Source of the DNA: Dryocola clanedunensis subsp. sulfonylureivorans
GTDB lineage: Bacteria > Pseudomonadota > Gammaproteobacteria > Enterobacterales > Enterobacteriaceae
Assembly (NCBI RefSeq): GCF_016756775.1
Contig: NZ_JAERMU010000002.1
Location: forward strand, 186,001-250,000
DNA: 64,000 bases
Reading direction: 5' to 3'
Shown here piece by piece: positions 18,364-27,677 of the stretch. Positions within the stretch are counted from its first letter, which is position 1, and each line of letters opens with the position of its first letter. Made by a program: the position numbers and the translations under genes. The notes under the pieces are model-generated. The model was given only the letters and a program-made list of their open reading frames with translations. It was not told where the DNA came from and made no database searches.

Positions 18364-20427
18364 TTATGCCTTCGCGATGCTCCACGGTTTTTCTGATCCG
18401 CCGCTGTTCAGGTCCGGCTGGTCGCCTTGCGTCCAGTAGTTGGCGGTATAGTTTTGGCCTTTCCAGCTAACCGTTTCGAAGACGCCCCAGGTCTGACCAT
18501 AAATAGTTTCTGCGTTCCATTGAGGATATTCAGAGTCATCATTATCTGGCTCAGGATCTGGAGTAGGTTCCGGGTCTGGATCCGGCGTTGGGTCCGGAAT
18601 GGGATCGACGTCAGGCGTGATAGCAGGCACAACGGTCAGTTCATAACGCTGCTGGGTGGAAGGTTCACCCTGGCTGTCGCGAACAAACAGGGTGAACTGG
18701 TAGAGGGTTTCTTCAGTCACCACCGGTACGCTGAACTCGACGATCGCAGCAGTTTTATCCGCAACGGTAATAGCCGCAGGCACGCCCCAGCTGTAGGTCA
18801 GCGCGTCGTTATCTTCGTCGCTTGAGCCTTTACCCGAAAGCTGAACGGTAGAGCCCCCAACAATATTCATCGCGATTTTGGCGACTGGCGCATGGTTAAC
18901 AACGGGCACTGGCACGTCGTCATCGTCATCTTCGCCGGTAATATTGATGCCTTCAAAATAGAACGGCTGCATATCAACAACTTCATCCACAATTTCACAG
19001 CCCAGGCCTTCGCGAGCCGCGTTGACCAGCACGCCGTTATCCTGATCGATAGTCCAGGTAAACAGGCCGCCGAGGTTACGGCTGGCAGCATAGGCCCCCT
19101 TCGCCTTAACGGAACGTGGCGTATCCAGAGACAGGTAGAGTTTGCTTTGCGGATTAAACAGGTAGTCCGCATCGGCCACTTTGTCGGTGTAGACGTTGAA
19201 GCCGTTGCGACCGCGCTGATTCTCAAGATCAAGGTAGTTATAAATGGTGTCGTACCATTCCGTACAGCCGGACTCAAAGGTACCGGTGGTGGTGCCAGTG
19301 CCCGCTGAATAGCTGCCTTTCAGCGGAGAGAAGGACTCAATTTCAGCGTTGCGGGCATTACGTGAATAGGCGGCATAACCGATATTAATACGGTCAGCAG
19401 GGAAGCCTTCGGCAATCAGGTAATCCACCACCGAATCGATACCCCAGCCATCTTTAACCAGCGCTTTCAGGTTAGTGTGGTGAGTCAGAGTCTCAGCCCA
19501 CGGCGTACCGAAGAAGTCATAGGTCATGACGTTAATGCCGTATAAGCCGGCGTCCAGCAGCGCCTTCACGTTTGAATAGCCAAGGATCTCAACGACCGCA
19601 GAGCTGGCAATCGAAATTTTCACATCGCTACGGTTAATCGCCTTCAGCTCTTTTTTCAGCTCCTTAATCAACAGAGCGTAGTTAGCGCCGTCTTCCGGGC
19701 CAAACGGGTTATTGTTGCCCGCGTCATTCGGGTATTCCCAGTCGATATCCACTTCGCTGAACATCGGGAACTGTTTAAACAGTTTTGCGACGCCTTTAGC
19801 GAAAGTGGAGCGACTCGTATCGCTGGCGGACATATCGTGGAAGCCATTACTCATGGTCCAGCCGCCGATACTCATCGATAAGGCCAGCTCGTGACCCTGT
19901 TGCTTCGCGGCCTGCTGCAGGTTACGCAGCCCACCCACCAGGCCTTTTGACTGTGCCTGGGTGACGGTAGCTGGATTAATGTCTACCCAGCCGGCATCAA
20001 CGTTACAGTTAGTGCTGGACTGGAAATCGCCCCACGGGTCGAGGAAAGTCGGCTCATTGGCGACTTTTTTAGTCTGGTTGGCCGCGTTTGTAATCGTATA
20101 TTGTTTTTCGCCTTTATCACCGACTATTCCAAGGAAACCAACAATGATTTTGTCATAAGCCGTCGGAGAAACATTGGCGAGGTCAAAGCCGCGACCGCGA
20201 CCGGCAGGAAGATCGTTATTTTGTAAACGGCCATCATATTGAGACCAGTCGGTAAAGTAACCGAATACCTTCGGTTTTCCTGCTGTATTATATTTGTTGT
20301 ATACGTAATTCTGTACTCGGGCAGAGGTATAACTATATTTTTCGACTTCCACCGCAGGGTTGAATCCATCCGCAGCATTACTTATTTCAGTATAACCGTC
20401 ACCCTTAATTAATTTGCTCGCAGTCAT
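18364..20427 (-). CDS. Leaderless GH18 chitinase with PKD-like and CBM5/12 domains
   Basis: Secreted-type chitinase of 687 residues. The GH18 barrel (about 50-490) contains SMSIGGW at 184-190 and the catalytic DxDxE as Asp227-Ile-Asp229-Trp-Glu231 (VDIDWEYP). A PKD/Ig-like domain (about 510-600), an acidic Pro/Asp-rich linker (601-633) and a C-terminal CBM5/12 chitin-binding module (634-687, with ANYWTQGDQP) follow. No signal peptide is present: the N terminus is polar (MTASKLIKGDGYTEISNA). Chitinases released by holin/endolysin (type 10) systems also lack one, and an endolysin and holin lie next door. The gene is divergent from a ToxR-like regulator. Confidence 0.9.
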   Translation of the reverse strand: MTASKLIKGDGYTEISNAADGFNPAVEVEKYSYTSARVQNYVYNKYNTAGKPKVFGYFTDWSQYDGRLQNNDLPAGRGRGFDLANVSPTAYDKIIVGFLGIVGDKGEKQYTITNAANQTKKVANEPTFLDPWGDFQSSTNCNVDAGWVDINPATVTQAQSKGLVGGLRNLQQAAKQQGHELALSMSIGGWTMSNGFHDMSASDTSRSTFAKGVAKLFKQFPMFSEVDIDWEYPNDAGNNNPFGPEDGANYALLIKELKKELKAINRSDVKISIASSAVVEILGYSNVKALLDAGLYGINVMTYDFFGTPWAETLTHHTNLKALVKDGWGIDSVVDYLIAEGFPADRINIGYAAYSRNARNAEIESFSPLKGSYSAGTGTTTGTFESGCTEWYDTIYNYLDLENQRGRNGFNVYTDKVADADYLFNPQSKLYLSLDTPRSVKAKGAYAASRNLGGLFTWTIDQDNGVLVNAAREGLGCEIVDEVVDMQPFYFEGINITGEDDDDDVPVPVVNHAPVAKIAMNIVGGSTVQLSGKGSSDEDNDALTYSWGVPAAITVADKTAAIVEFSVPVVTEETLYQFTLFVRDSQGEPSTQQRYELTVVPAITPDVDPIPDPTPDPDPEPTPDPEPDNDDSEYPQWNAETIYGQTWGVFETVSWKGQNYTANYWTQGDQPDLNSGGSEKPWSIAKA

Positions 20428-20836
20428 TATATTTGTCCTTTCGTTTTTAATATGCGACTGATTGCCGCGATGAACATGTTGTCCGTAACCTGCTGTTCAG
20501 ACAAATCATCCTGACTCATTCCTCCTCATTTACCTTATTGATGAAAAAATCTATACATTAAAAAGAATAAATAATTTTTTTAAACATTCATCATTTTTAT
20601 TTGTCGCCCTTCCTGGGGTGCAATGCAAAGAAGACGAGGTAGATAACATTAAGCGGCATTTAATTAGGAATTAAATTCCGTTTTACTTGCCATGCTATTT
20701 GTAATGCACGTCACTAAAAAGACACGCCCATGCTTATTTACTAAATGTAGGTATAGATTAATCTTATCCGCATTATTAATATCCAGGCTCTCGACAAAAA
20801 ATGCCTATCCGTTCTGATAATAGTCAGGTGTATCTA
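20428..20836. other. AT-rich divergent control region, chitinase / ToxR-like regulator
   Basis: This 409-bp gap contains no gene-like frame and is much richer in A+T than the backbone. It must hold the promoters of both divergent genes. A 19-bp inverted repeat (20658-20676) lies about midway. Confidence 0.6.
20658..20676. promoter_or_regulatory. Inverted repeat, candidate operator
   Basis: Perfect repeat ATTTAATT-AGG-AATTAAAT in the chitinase/regulator divergent region. Its symmetry and place suit a dimeric regulator, either the adjacent ToxR-like protein or the LysR protein of the island. The composition is AT-rich, so chance is possible. Confidence 0.35.
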
Positions 20837-21283
20837 ATGAAATGTTATCTAATCAATCATAGCTGTATCTATAATGAAGATAAAAACGAACTTAAAATGG
20901 CAGACAACTCATGTATTGTAAAAATGACATCGATGCGCTGCCGCTGCCTTAGCTATATTATTTCTCATGCCGAGAACGGCATTATCGAAAAAGAGGAGTT
21001 GGCCACTGAACTATGGGGAAACAGGGGGCAATTTGTCAGCGATGCGAATTTGACCCAGATTCTCTATTTAATTCGTCGCGATCTAAAGTCGCTTGGTATA
21101 ACTGACCTTTTCGTCACGGTTCCCCGCCAGGGAATTAAAGTTAACGATAATATCAGTATTGAATCCATGGCCGAGAATAAAAGGCCCACCCTACATATAA
21201 CACGCTGGCAGGTCTTGTTTGCTGTCATGCTGGCAATGACGCTACTGTCCCTGTGCAGCGTCATAGAAATTACCTTATTTTAA
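20837..21283 (+). CDS. ToxR/CadC-like membrane-anchored winged-helix regulator
   Basis: 148-residue protein with an OmpR/ToxR-type winged helix (ELATELWGNRGQ, then DANLTQILYLIRRDLKSLG and the wing VPRQGIKV) and one C-terminal membrane helix (about residues 120-145, VLFAVMLAMTLLSLCSVI) with almost no periplasmic domain. It thus resembles truncated ToxR/CadC-like regulators that bind DNA from the membrane. The start at 20837 has an AGGTG SD; an ATG at 20801 has none. Placed between a chitinase and an endolysin, it is the likely local switch for this lytic release cassette. Confidence 0.75.
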   Translation: MKCYLINHSCIYNEDKNELKMADNSCIVKMTSMRCRCLSYIISHAENGIIEKEELATELWGNRGQFVSDANLTQILYLIRRDLKSLGITDLFVTVPRQGIKVNDNISIESMAENKRPTLHITRWQVLFAVMLAMTLLSLCSVIEITLF

Positions 21284-21304
21284 AAGCGTGAATGGAAGGT
21301 CAAC

Positions 21305-21847
21305 ATGAATAATCCTGTCATAGACGGCATCTTTATGAAAGAAGGTGGCTACGTAAACAACCCTGCAGATAAGGGTGGCCCCACAAACTGGGGGATTACC
21401 GAGGCCGTTGCGCGGGCCCATGGTTTTAAAGGTGATATGCAAGACCTCACCCGCGACGAGGCGTATAGCATCATTGAAGAGGACTACTGGCTTAGGCCTG
21501 GTTTGGATAAGCTTTCGCAGATCTCCATCCCCGTCGCATTTAAGCTGTGCGATACGGCGGTGCATATTGGCCCCAATTACCCAGGGCGCTGGCTGCAGCA
21601 GTGGCTCAACTTATTTAATCAACGGCAAAAGCACTACCCGGATATCACCGTTGATGGTGTGATAGGCGAGAAAACACGCTCATCGTTGCAGCAGTACTTA
21701 TCCTGGCGAGGTACGGAAGGGGAAAAGGTATTGCTCAAGGCGATCAACTGTAGCCAGGGAAATCATTACCTCACTATTAGCGAAAAACGTGAGGCTAATG
21801 AAGAGTTTATTTATGGCTGGCTAAAAGAAAGAATTGCCCTTGATTAA
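21305..21847 (+). CDS. GH108 peptidoglycan muramidase (TtsA/ZliS-like endolysin)
   Basis: 180-residue cell-wall hydrolase. The N-terminal GH108 domain carries the catalytic Glu13 in FMKEGGYVNNPADKGGPTNW, and a C-terminal peptidoglycan-binding segment (ITVDGVIGEKTRSSLQQYL) follows. It has no signal peptide, so it needs a holin to reach the periplasm. Relatives include phage lysozyme-like endolysins and the TtsA muramidase used for typhoid-toxin export in Salmonella. It follows the ToxR-like gene by 21 bp on the same strand, so the two are probably co-transcribed. Its partner holin is convergent, 50 bp away. Confidence 0.85.
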   Translation: MNNPVIDGIFMKEGGYVNNPADKGGPTNWGITEAVARAHGFKGDMQDLTRDEAYSIIEEDYWLRPGLDKLSQISIPVAFKLCDTAVHIGPNYPGRWLQQWLNLFNQRQKHYPDITVDGVIGEKTRSSLQQYLSWRGTEGEKVLLKAINCSQGNHYLTISEKREANEEFIYGWLKERIALD

Positions 21848-21896
21848 GGTACGACTCATCATCTAATCGGGATACACTGTATCCCGTAGATGTTTT

Positions 21897-22220
21897 TCAC
21901 ACGAGCTTCTCCAGTATCTTCTTAAGTCGCTCGCCCAGGATGTTCAGAATCGGCACCGCAAATACTCCGCCCACCCCGGCAACCATGATGATCATATACA
22001 TGCTCATATGGTTTTCGAAGGCAATAGCACTCAGCATAAAACCGGTAAAGCATGAGATAACAATATTTTTTAAACATTGCTCCAGGCTACGGTCCGTTTT
22101 CTGGTTTTTTATCAAGAAGCTGACAATGCCCCCCCAACCGCCAATGATAATGACCGTTGACAGCACTTCCAGCTCAAGCAGCATGACCTTTGTGCCTTCC
22201 ACATTAGAAGAAACGTTCAT
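21897..22220 (-). CDS. Phage-type holin
   Basis: 107-residue integral membrane protein with three hydrophobic segments (VLSTVIIIGGWGGIVSFLI, IVISCFTGFMLSAIAFE, MIIMVAGVGGVFAVPIL) and a short basic C terminus (GERLKKILEKLV), the architecture of class I holins. No other phage gene is near, so this is a domesticated holin. It should form inner-membrane holes that let the adjacent GH108 muramidase reach the wall. It lies 150 bp downstream of the LysR gene on the same strand. The family is judged from topology and context. Confidence 0.75.
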   Translation of the reverse strand: MNVSSNVEGTKVMLLELEVLSTVIIIGGWGGIVSFLIKNQKTDRSLEQCLKNIVISCFTGFMLSAIAFENHMSMYMIIMVAGVGGVFAVPILNILGERLKKILEKLV

Positions 22221-22370
22221 AATATTCCCAACTCAATTATGCGGACATTTACCGCTACAGATAAAATAGCGGGCATAAAATGAGTGGGATAATCAATAAC
22301 AATCAAAACCACTGATATATAAATCACTGAACAAAGTGTGTCCCCTCATGGCGTTGATGACGCTACTCGC

Positions 22371-23324
22371 TTACTTACGGAAAGAAGAGAGGGTCTGCAT
22401 CATACTGACAAATTCTTTAATGTAGCCTCTTCGGCTGCTTTGTCTGTACCACGAGGCATACACCGGCACCGTTTTAAACGCTAACTCGGAAGGCAGATCA
22501 ATCATGGAAATGCTGGCGTTATATTTTGATTGATAATACCGCGCGAGTTTCAATGGCATGACGGCAATCATGGGTGTGTTTTCAACGGCACTCACTACGG
22601 CCCGCATCGAATCTGACCGGTAGCTAATCTTTCTGACTCCCGAAAAAGGAAAATCGGAATGAATAAAATCAACTTCATCGCTAAAGTTTGAAGTAAAAAC
22701 GTTCGTGTGATACACGGCATGGGCACTGGAATAAAAGTTGTATAAGCTCAAGCGTTCTAGTTCCGCCAGCGGACTATTGCTGCTGCAAATTGCGGTAAAC
22801 TTAGAGTATTTATCAATTTTTATGGTTTCAATATCAATATCATCCATTGACGTATTGCTCACGGCTAAATCGATATCCCCGAGAACAAGAAAATCTTTTA
22901 TTTTTTCAATCGAATAAGTTCGTCCCTGATAGTGACTAATGATGAACCGCTCAAACGTCTCCATGCCGTGCATCTGGGATATATAATATTCCTGGCTGAC
23001 CTCACCGCCCATGACTGTAATCTCATGGGCGGATTTCTCCGGGAGGGGTACGTCCATCGTTGACTGAATACTGGCAATAACGTGGGAAAATATTCGGTGG
23101 ATCTCTTTCGCTTTTGCGGTAGGGGTTAGCCCCTGATAAGTTCTGATAAACAGCTCTTCTTTATAGATTGCCTGCAGACGCTGCATGGCGAAGGTTACTG
23201 CCGCGGGGGTAACGTTCAACCGCTGTGAAGCTCGTTTGGCATTCCCCGCAGATATGACCGCATCAAAAATTTTGATCAAATTTAAATCAAAATTCTTCAA
23301 GTCGTTCCTGTTATTCACCGTCAC
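22371..23324 (-). CDS. LysR-type transcriptional regulator of the chitinase/lysis island
   Basis: 317-residue LTTR: N-terminal winged helix (LNLIKIFDAVISAGNAKRAS, then QRLNVTPAAVTFAMQRLQ) and a divergent effector-binding domain. Unusual for a housekeeping LTTR are the Asp-rich DIDLAVSNTSMDDIDIETI segment and low similarity to well-known members. In insecticidal Tc-toxin islands, LysR regulators also sit beside holin/endolysin genes, so it plausibly controls induction here. The gene ends 150 bp before the holin on the same strand. Confidence 0.8.
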   Translation of the reverse strand: MTVNNRNDLKNFDLNLIKIFDAVISAGNAKRASQRLNVTPAAVTFAMQRLQAIYKEELFIRTYQGLTPTAKAKEIHRIFSHVIASIQSTMDVPLPEKSAHEITVMGGEVSQEYYISQMHGMETFERFIISHYQGRTYSIEKIKDFLVLGDIDLAVSNTSMDDIDIETIKIDKYSKFTAICSSNSPLAELERLSLYNFYSSAHAVYHTNVFTSNFSDEVDFIHSDFPFSGVRKISYRSDSMRAVVSAVENTPMIAVMPLKLARYYQSKYNASISMIDLPSELAFKTVPVYASWYRQSSRRGYIKEFVSMMQTLSSFRK

Positions 23325-23624
23325 TTCACCTCGGTAATGAGAGTCAGTGATAAAAGTAGATATTTATGCCAATAAAAGACAATCATCTTTCAACAATTCA
23401 AAAAGTTAATGAGGAAAGATGAATTAATTTTGGCTGTCTGATAAGCAATTTATTGTTTATTTCTTCATGCAGGATAATTCTTAAGCCAAGAATATCATTA
23501 ACATTTTAATCATCCATGATAGCGCGTCGAACAACGCTGAATCGCAGACATAAAAAACCTGAAGCGCACTTGCAGAACGCTTCAGGTTTTGAAGGGAATC
23601 AGATCTGGCTACTCTCCCGGGGGA
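23325..23624. other. Junction between the accessory island and dnaJ
   Basis: This 300-bp AT-rich stretch holds the LysR gene's promoter side and the dnaJ 3' end. Apart from the terminator at 23552-23590 nothing gene-like is seen. It marks the right edge of the insertion relative to the E. coli backbone. Confidence 0.55.
23552..23590 (-). terminator. Terminator of the dnaK-dnaJ operon
   Basis: Thirteen-bp stem AAAACCTGAAGCG / CGCTTCAGGTTTT around an 11-base loop, followed on the minus strand by further T residues, 35 bp after the dnaJ stop. Confidence 0.85.
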
Positions 23625-24758
23625 TCAGCTGGTCAGATCGTCAAAGAACTTTTTCACACCGTCAAAGAAGCTTTTGGACCGTGGGCTGTTGTGCTCGCCG
23701 GTCGGGCCACCAAAGCTCTCTTCCAGATCGCGTAGCAGCTGCTTCTGCTTTTCGTTCAGGCTGACAGGTGTCTCGACAACGACACGGCACAACAGGTCAC
23801 CCTGCGCTCCGCCACGCACCGATTTCACACCTTTGCCACGCATTCTGAATAGCTTACCGGTTTGGGTTTCACCCGGCACTTTCAGCTTCACGCGGCCATC
23901 AAGCGTAGGGACTTCGATTTCGCCCCCCAGCGCTGCCATCGCAAAGTTGATTGGCACTTCACAGTAAAGGTTGTTGCCTTCACGTTCGAATATTGGGTGC
24001 TGCTTCACCTGCACCTGAACATACAGATCGCCTGCTGGCGCGCCGTGTTCACCCGCTTCACCTTCACCTGTCAGACGAATACGATCGCCGGTATCCACGC
24101 CCGCCGGGATTTTCACCGACAGGGTTTTAGTTTTTTCTACACGGCCATGGCCATGGCAGGCGTTGCACGGATCTTTAATAATCGAACCGCGGCCCTGACA
24201 GTGGGGACAGCTCTGCTGTACGGTAAAGAAGCCCTGGCGCATCTGCACCTGACCCGCACCATGGCAGGTAGGACAGGTTTGCGGTTTGGAACCGGATTTC
24301 GCACCGCTGCCGTGGCAAACGTCACACTCTTCAAGCGTAGGGATACGGATCTCTTTGTTTACGCCGCGGACGGCTTCTTCCAGAGTAAGATCCATGTTGT
24401 AGCGCAGGTCAGCACCGCGTGAGGCACGCTGACGGCGACCGCCGCCAAAGATATCGCCAAATACGTCGCCAAAGATGTCGCTGAAATCGGCACCGCCGCC
24501 GCCAAAGCCACCGCCGCCGCCCATACCGCCCTGCTCGAACGCGGCGTGACCGTACTGGTCATAAGCGGCACGTTTTTGCTCGTCGGTGAGAATTTCGTAA
24601 GCTTCTTTGATCTCTTTAAACTTACCTTCGGCCTCTTTATCACCCTGGTTACGGTCCGGGTGGAATTTCATCGCCAGACGCTTGTAAGCTTTTTTGATTT
24701 CACGTTCGTCAGCGGTTTTAGCGACGCCTAAAACCTCGTAATAGTCTGTCTTCGCCAT
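23625..24758 (-). CDS. dnaJ: Chaperone DnaJ (Hsp40)
   Basis: Co-chaperone stimulating DnaK ATPase. The J domain has the HPD triad in [11 protein letters not shown], then comes a long Gly/Phe region and four CxxCxGxG zinc repeats ([32 protein letters not shown]) and the C-terminal substrate domains. It has 377 residues. It lies 83 bp downstream of dnaK; the gap has a CACGGGCG / GCCCGTG hairpin (about 24781-24815) that may tune the DnaK:DnaJ ratio. Confidence 0.98.
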   Translation of the reverse strand: MAKTDYYEVLGVAKTADEREIKKAYKRLAMKFHPDRNQGDKEAEGKFKEIKEAYEILTDEQKRAAYDQYGHAAFEQGGMGGGGGFGGGGADFSDIFGDVFGDIFGGGRRQRASRGADLRYNMDLTLEEAVRGVNKEIRIPTLEECDVCHGSGAKSGSKPQTCPTCHGAGQVQMRQGFFTVQQSCPHCQGRGSIIKDPCNACHGHGRVEKTKTLSVKIPAGVDTGDRIRLTGEGEAGEHGAPAGDLYVQVQVKQHPIFEREGNNLYCEVPINFAMAALGGEIEVPTLDGRVKLKVPGETQTGKLFRMRGKGVKSVRGGAQGDLLCRVVVETPVSLNEKQKQLLRDLEESFGGPTGEHNSPRSKSFFDGVKKFFDDLTS

Positions 24759-24841
24759 GTTTTTTCTGCCCCTAACATGCGGACACGGGCGGAGAGGAAA
24801 CCCTCTACGCCCGTGCCAGTATTTACCCGTTCAAAGGGCGA

Positions 24842-26758
24842 TTATTTTTTGTCTTTAACTTCTTCGAACTCAGCGTCAACCACGTCGTCATCTTTGCCAG
24901 CGTTGGTTGCATCAGCCGCGTTCCCCGCCTGCTGCTCAGCGTGCTGTGCCTGAGCCAGCTCCATCAGCTTCTGGGAAACCTGAGCCAGTTCCTGCATCTT
25001 CGCTTCGATATCTGCTTTGTCTTCGCCTTTCAGAGAACCTTCCAGCGCGGTCAGAGCAGCTTCGATAGCAGTTTTGTCGTCAGCCGGCAGTTTGTCGCCT
25101 GCTTCTTCAACCTGCTTGCGGGTGCTGTGCACCAGGTGATCGGCCTGGTTGCGGGTCTGAACCAGCTCTTCGAACTTACGGTCAGCATCGGCGTTAGCTT
25201 CTGCTTCGCGAACCATTTTCTGGATCTCTTCTTCGTTCAGACCAGAAGAGGCCTTGATAGTGATCTTCTGCTCTTTACCGCTGTTTTTGTCTTTCGCGGA
25301 AACGTGCAGGATACCATCAGCATCGATGTCGAAGGTCACTTCGATCTGCGGCATGCCGCGCGGTGCCGGGCTGATCCCATCCAGGTTAAACTGGCCCAGA
25401 TCTTTGTTATCCGCAGCACGTTTACGTTCACCCTGCAGCACATGGATGGTGACCGCAGACTGGTTGTCTTCAGCGGTAGAGAACACCTGGCTGTGCTTGG
25501 TCGGGATAGTGGTGTTTTTGTTGATAAGCGCAGTCATCACGCCGCCCATGGTTTCGATACCCAGAGACAGTGGGGTAACGTCCAGCAGCAGTACGTCTTT
25601 CACTTCGCCTGTCAGAACACCACCCTGAACGGCTGCGCCAACGGCAACGGCTTCGTCCGGGTTAACGTCTTTACGTGGCTCTTTACCAAAGAACTCAGCA
25701 ACTTTTTTCTGCACCATTGGCATACGGGTCTGACCGCCAACCAGCAGCACGTCCTGGATGTCGGATACGGACAGGCCAGCATCCTGCAGCGCAACTTTCA
25801 GCGGCTCGATAGAACGGTTTACCAGGTCTTCGACCAGGGATTCCAGTTTCGCGCGAGTCACTTTGATGTTCATGTGTTTTGGACCAGTCGCGTCTGCTGT
25901 GATGTACGGCAGGTTCACGTCGGTCTGCTGTGCAGAAGAGAGTTCGATCTTCGCTTTTTCAGCGGCTTCTTTCAGACGCTGCATCGCCAGCGGATCGTTA
26001 CGCAGATCGATACCCTGATCTTTCTTAAACTCTTCCACCAGATAGTTGATCAGACGGCTGTCGAAGTCTTCACCACCCAGGTGGGTATCACCGTTGGTCG
26101 CCAGGACTTCGAAGGTCTTCTCACCATCAACTTCGTCGATTTCGATAATAGAGATATCGAAAGTACCACCACCCAGGTCGTAAACCGCGATAGTACGGTT
26201 GCCAACTTCTTTATCCAGGCCGTAAGCCAGTGCCGCTGCGGTTGGTTCGTTGATGATACGTTTAACTTCCAGACCTGCGATACGACCGGCGTCTTTGGTT
26301 GCCTGACGCTGAGCATCGTTGAAGTAAGCAGGTACGGTGATAACCGCTTCGGTTACTGGCTCACCCAGGTAATCTTCAGCCGTTTTCTTCATTTTTTTCA
26401 GCACTTCAGCAGAGATCTGCGGCGGTGCCATTTTCTGGCCTTTCACGTCAATCCATGCGTCGCCGTTATCAGCGCCGATGATTTTGTACGGCATGATAGC
26501 TTCGTCACGCTGTACTTCTTCGTCCTGGAAACGACGGCCAATCAGGCGCTTGATCGCGAACAGGGTGTTCTGCGGGTTAGTCACTGCCTGACGCTTAGCC
26601 GGCTGACCAACCAGAGTTTCGCCATCCTGGGTATAAGCAATAATGGAAGGGGTGGTGCGGTCGCCCTCGGCGTTCTCCAGCACACGTGCGGTGGTGCCAT
26701 CCATCACTGCTACACAAGAGTTGGTTGTACCCAGGTCGATACCAATAATTTTACCCAT
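24842..26758 (-). CDS. dnaK: Chaperone DnaK (Hsp70)
   Basis: ATP-dependent chaperone of 638 residues, the same length as in E. coli. The nucleotide-binding half starts [17 protein letters not shown] and includes [14 protein letters not shown]; the substrate-binding half and helical lid follow, ending [11 protein letters not shown] with the EEVD-like acidic tail. It heads the dnaKJ operon under a heat-shock promoter. Confidence 0.99.
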   Translation of the reverse strand: MGKIIGIDLGTTNSCVAVMDGTTARVLENAEGDRTTPSIIAYTQDGETLVGQPAKRQAVTNPQNTLFAIKRLIGRRFQDEEVQRDEAIMPYKIIGADNGDAWIDVKGQKMAPPQISAEVLKKMKKTAEDYLGEPVTEAVITVPAYFNDAQRQATKDAGRIAGLEVKRIINEPTAAALAYGLDKEVGNRTIAVYDLGGGTFDISIIEIDEVDGEKTFEVLATNGDTHLGGEDFDSRLINYLVEEFKKDQGIDLRNDPLAMQRLKEAAEKAKIELSSAQQTDVNLPYITADATGPKHMNIKVTRAKLESLVEDLVNRSIEPLKVALQDAGLSVSDIQDVLLVGGQTRMPMVQKKVAEFFGKEPRKDVNPDEAVAVGAAVQGGVLTGEVKDVLLLDVTPLSLGIETMGGVMTALINKNTTIPTKHSQVFSTAEDNQSAVTIHVLQGERKRAADNKDLGQFNLDGISPAPRGMPQIEVTFDIDADGILHVSAKDKNSGKEQKITIKASSGLNEEEIQKMVREAEANADADRKFEELVQTRNQADHLVHSTRKQVEEAGDKLPADDKTAIEAALTALEGSLKGEDKADIEAKMQELAQVSQKLMELAQAQHAEQQAGNAADATNAGKDDDVVDAEFEEVKDKK

Positions 26759-27058
26759 CTAAACGTCTCCACTTAAAATTTGTTCGTCATGTGGTTGTGA
26801 ACCTGTTATGCGGGCAAACAAGAGTGTTTCAACTGCCCAAACGTGTTTTTTTACAGGTCCGCCAACTGCGGTTGCATACAAGATGGGGTCGGCTTGCTCA
26901 CCATCAAGGGGCAAAGCAAAAAAAAATTTCATCATCACACCTGTTTAGATCATGGACTCAGCCCTGACACCCCTTTATGATGCCGCGCCCCGCTGCCCTT
27001 TCACGGCAAGCGGGCCATTTACTCATCATCTTTTTCAGACGAATTTTTCAGAGGAACT
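26759..27058. other. Divergent dnaK-satP control region
   Basis: This 300-bp gap separates dnaK (-) from satP (+). It contains the sigma-32 promoter for dnaK at 26881-26911. The satP promoter should lie in the right half, but no box was clear enough to assign. Confidence 0.6.
26881..26911 (-). promoter_or_regulatory. Sigma-32 heat-shock promoter of dnaK
   Basis: On the minus strand, CCCCTTGAT (the CTTGAA-like -35) is followed after a 14-bp spacer by CCCCATCT (-10). Spacing and sequence match the RpoH consensus and the E. coli dnaK P1 promoter. It lies about 120 bp upstream of the dnaK start. Confidence 0.85.
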
Positions 27059-27625
27059 ATGGGCAACACTAAGTTGGCTAATCCAGCTCCCCTGGGCTTA
27101 ATGGGCTTCGGCATGACCACCATTTTGCTCAACTTGACCAACAGCGGGCTATTTGGTTTTGACATTACGATCCTGAGCATGGGGATCTTCTACGGTGGCA
27201 TCGCGCAAATCTTTGCTGGCCTGCTTGAGTATAAAAAGGGCAACACCTTCGGCCTGACCGCTTTCACCTCCTACGGTGCATTCTGGTTATCTCTGGTCGC
27301 TATTTTCCTGATGCCGAAAATGGGCCTGGGCGATGCGGCGAACCCTCACTTCCTCGGTGCCTATCTCGGCCTGTGGGGCGTCTTCACGCTGTTCATGTTC
27401 ATCGGCACATTGCAGGGTTCACGCATGCAGCAGTTCATTTTTGGCAGCCTGACCGTGCTGTTTGCCCTGCTGTCTGCCGGCCACTTTGCCGATAGCGAAA
27501 GCATTATCCACGCAGCTGGCTGGGTTGGCCTGGCCTGTGGCGCCAGCGCTATTTACACCGCGATGGGCGAAGTGATCAACGAACAGTTTGGCCGCACCGT
27601 GCTGCCGCTGGGCGAAAAACGCTAA
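27059..27625 (+). CDS. satP: Acetate/succinate:H+ symporter
   Basis: Six-helix YaaH/SatP-family carrier of 188 residues, taking up acetate and succinate with protons. The family motif NPAPLGLMGFGMTT is at the N terminus, with GGIAQIFAGLLEYKKGNTFG and a C terminus NEQFGRTVLPLGEKR as in E. coli. It stands alone between dnaK and a convergent MFS gene. Confidence 0.96.
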   Translation: MGNTKLANPAPLGLMGFGMTTILLNLTNSGLFGFDITILSMGIFYGGIAQIFAGLLEYKKGNTFGLTAFTSYGAFWLSLVAIFLMPKMGLGDAANPHFLGAYLGLWGVFTLFMFIGTLQGSRMQQFIFGSLTVLFALLSAGHFADSESIIHAAGWVGLACGASAIYTAMGEVINEQFGRTVLPLGEKR

Positions 27626-27646
27626 TTCTCGCCAGCCGGGAGAAAT

Positions 27647-27677
27647 AAAAATGCGGAGCCTGGCTCCGCATTTTTTT
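27647..27677. terminator. Bidirectional terminator between satP and an MFS gene
   Basis: ATGCGGAGC / GCTCCGCAT stem with A4 before and T7 after. It serves satP (+) and the convergent MFS gene (-), whose stop codon falls at the right end. Confidence 0.85.

Noticed and set aside
24941-26776. A 611-codon plus-strand frame opposite dnaK
   Set aside because: Well-known type of long antisense frame produced by dnaK codon bias; DnaK is unambiguous on the other strand.
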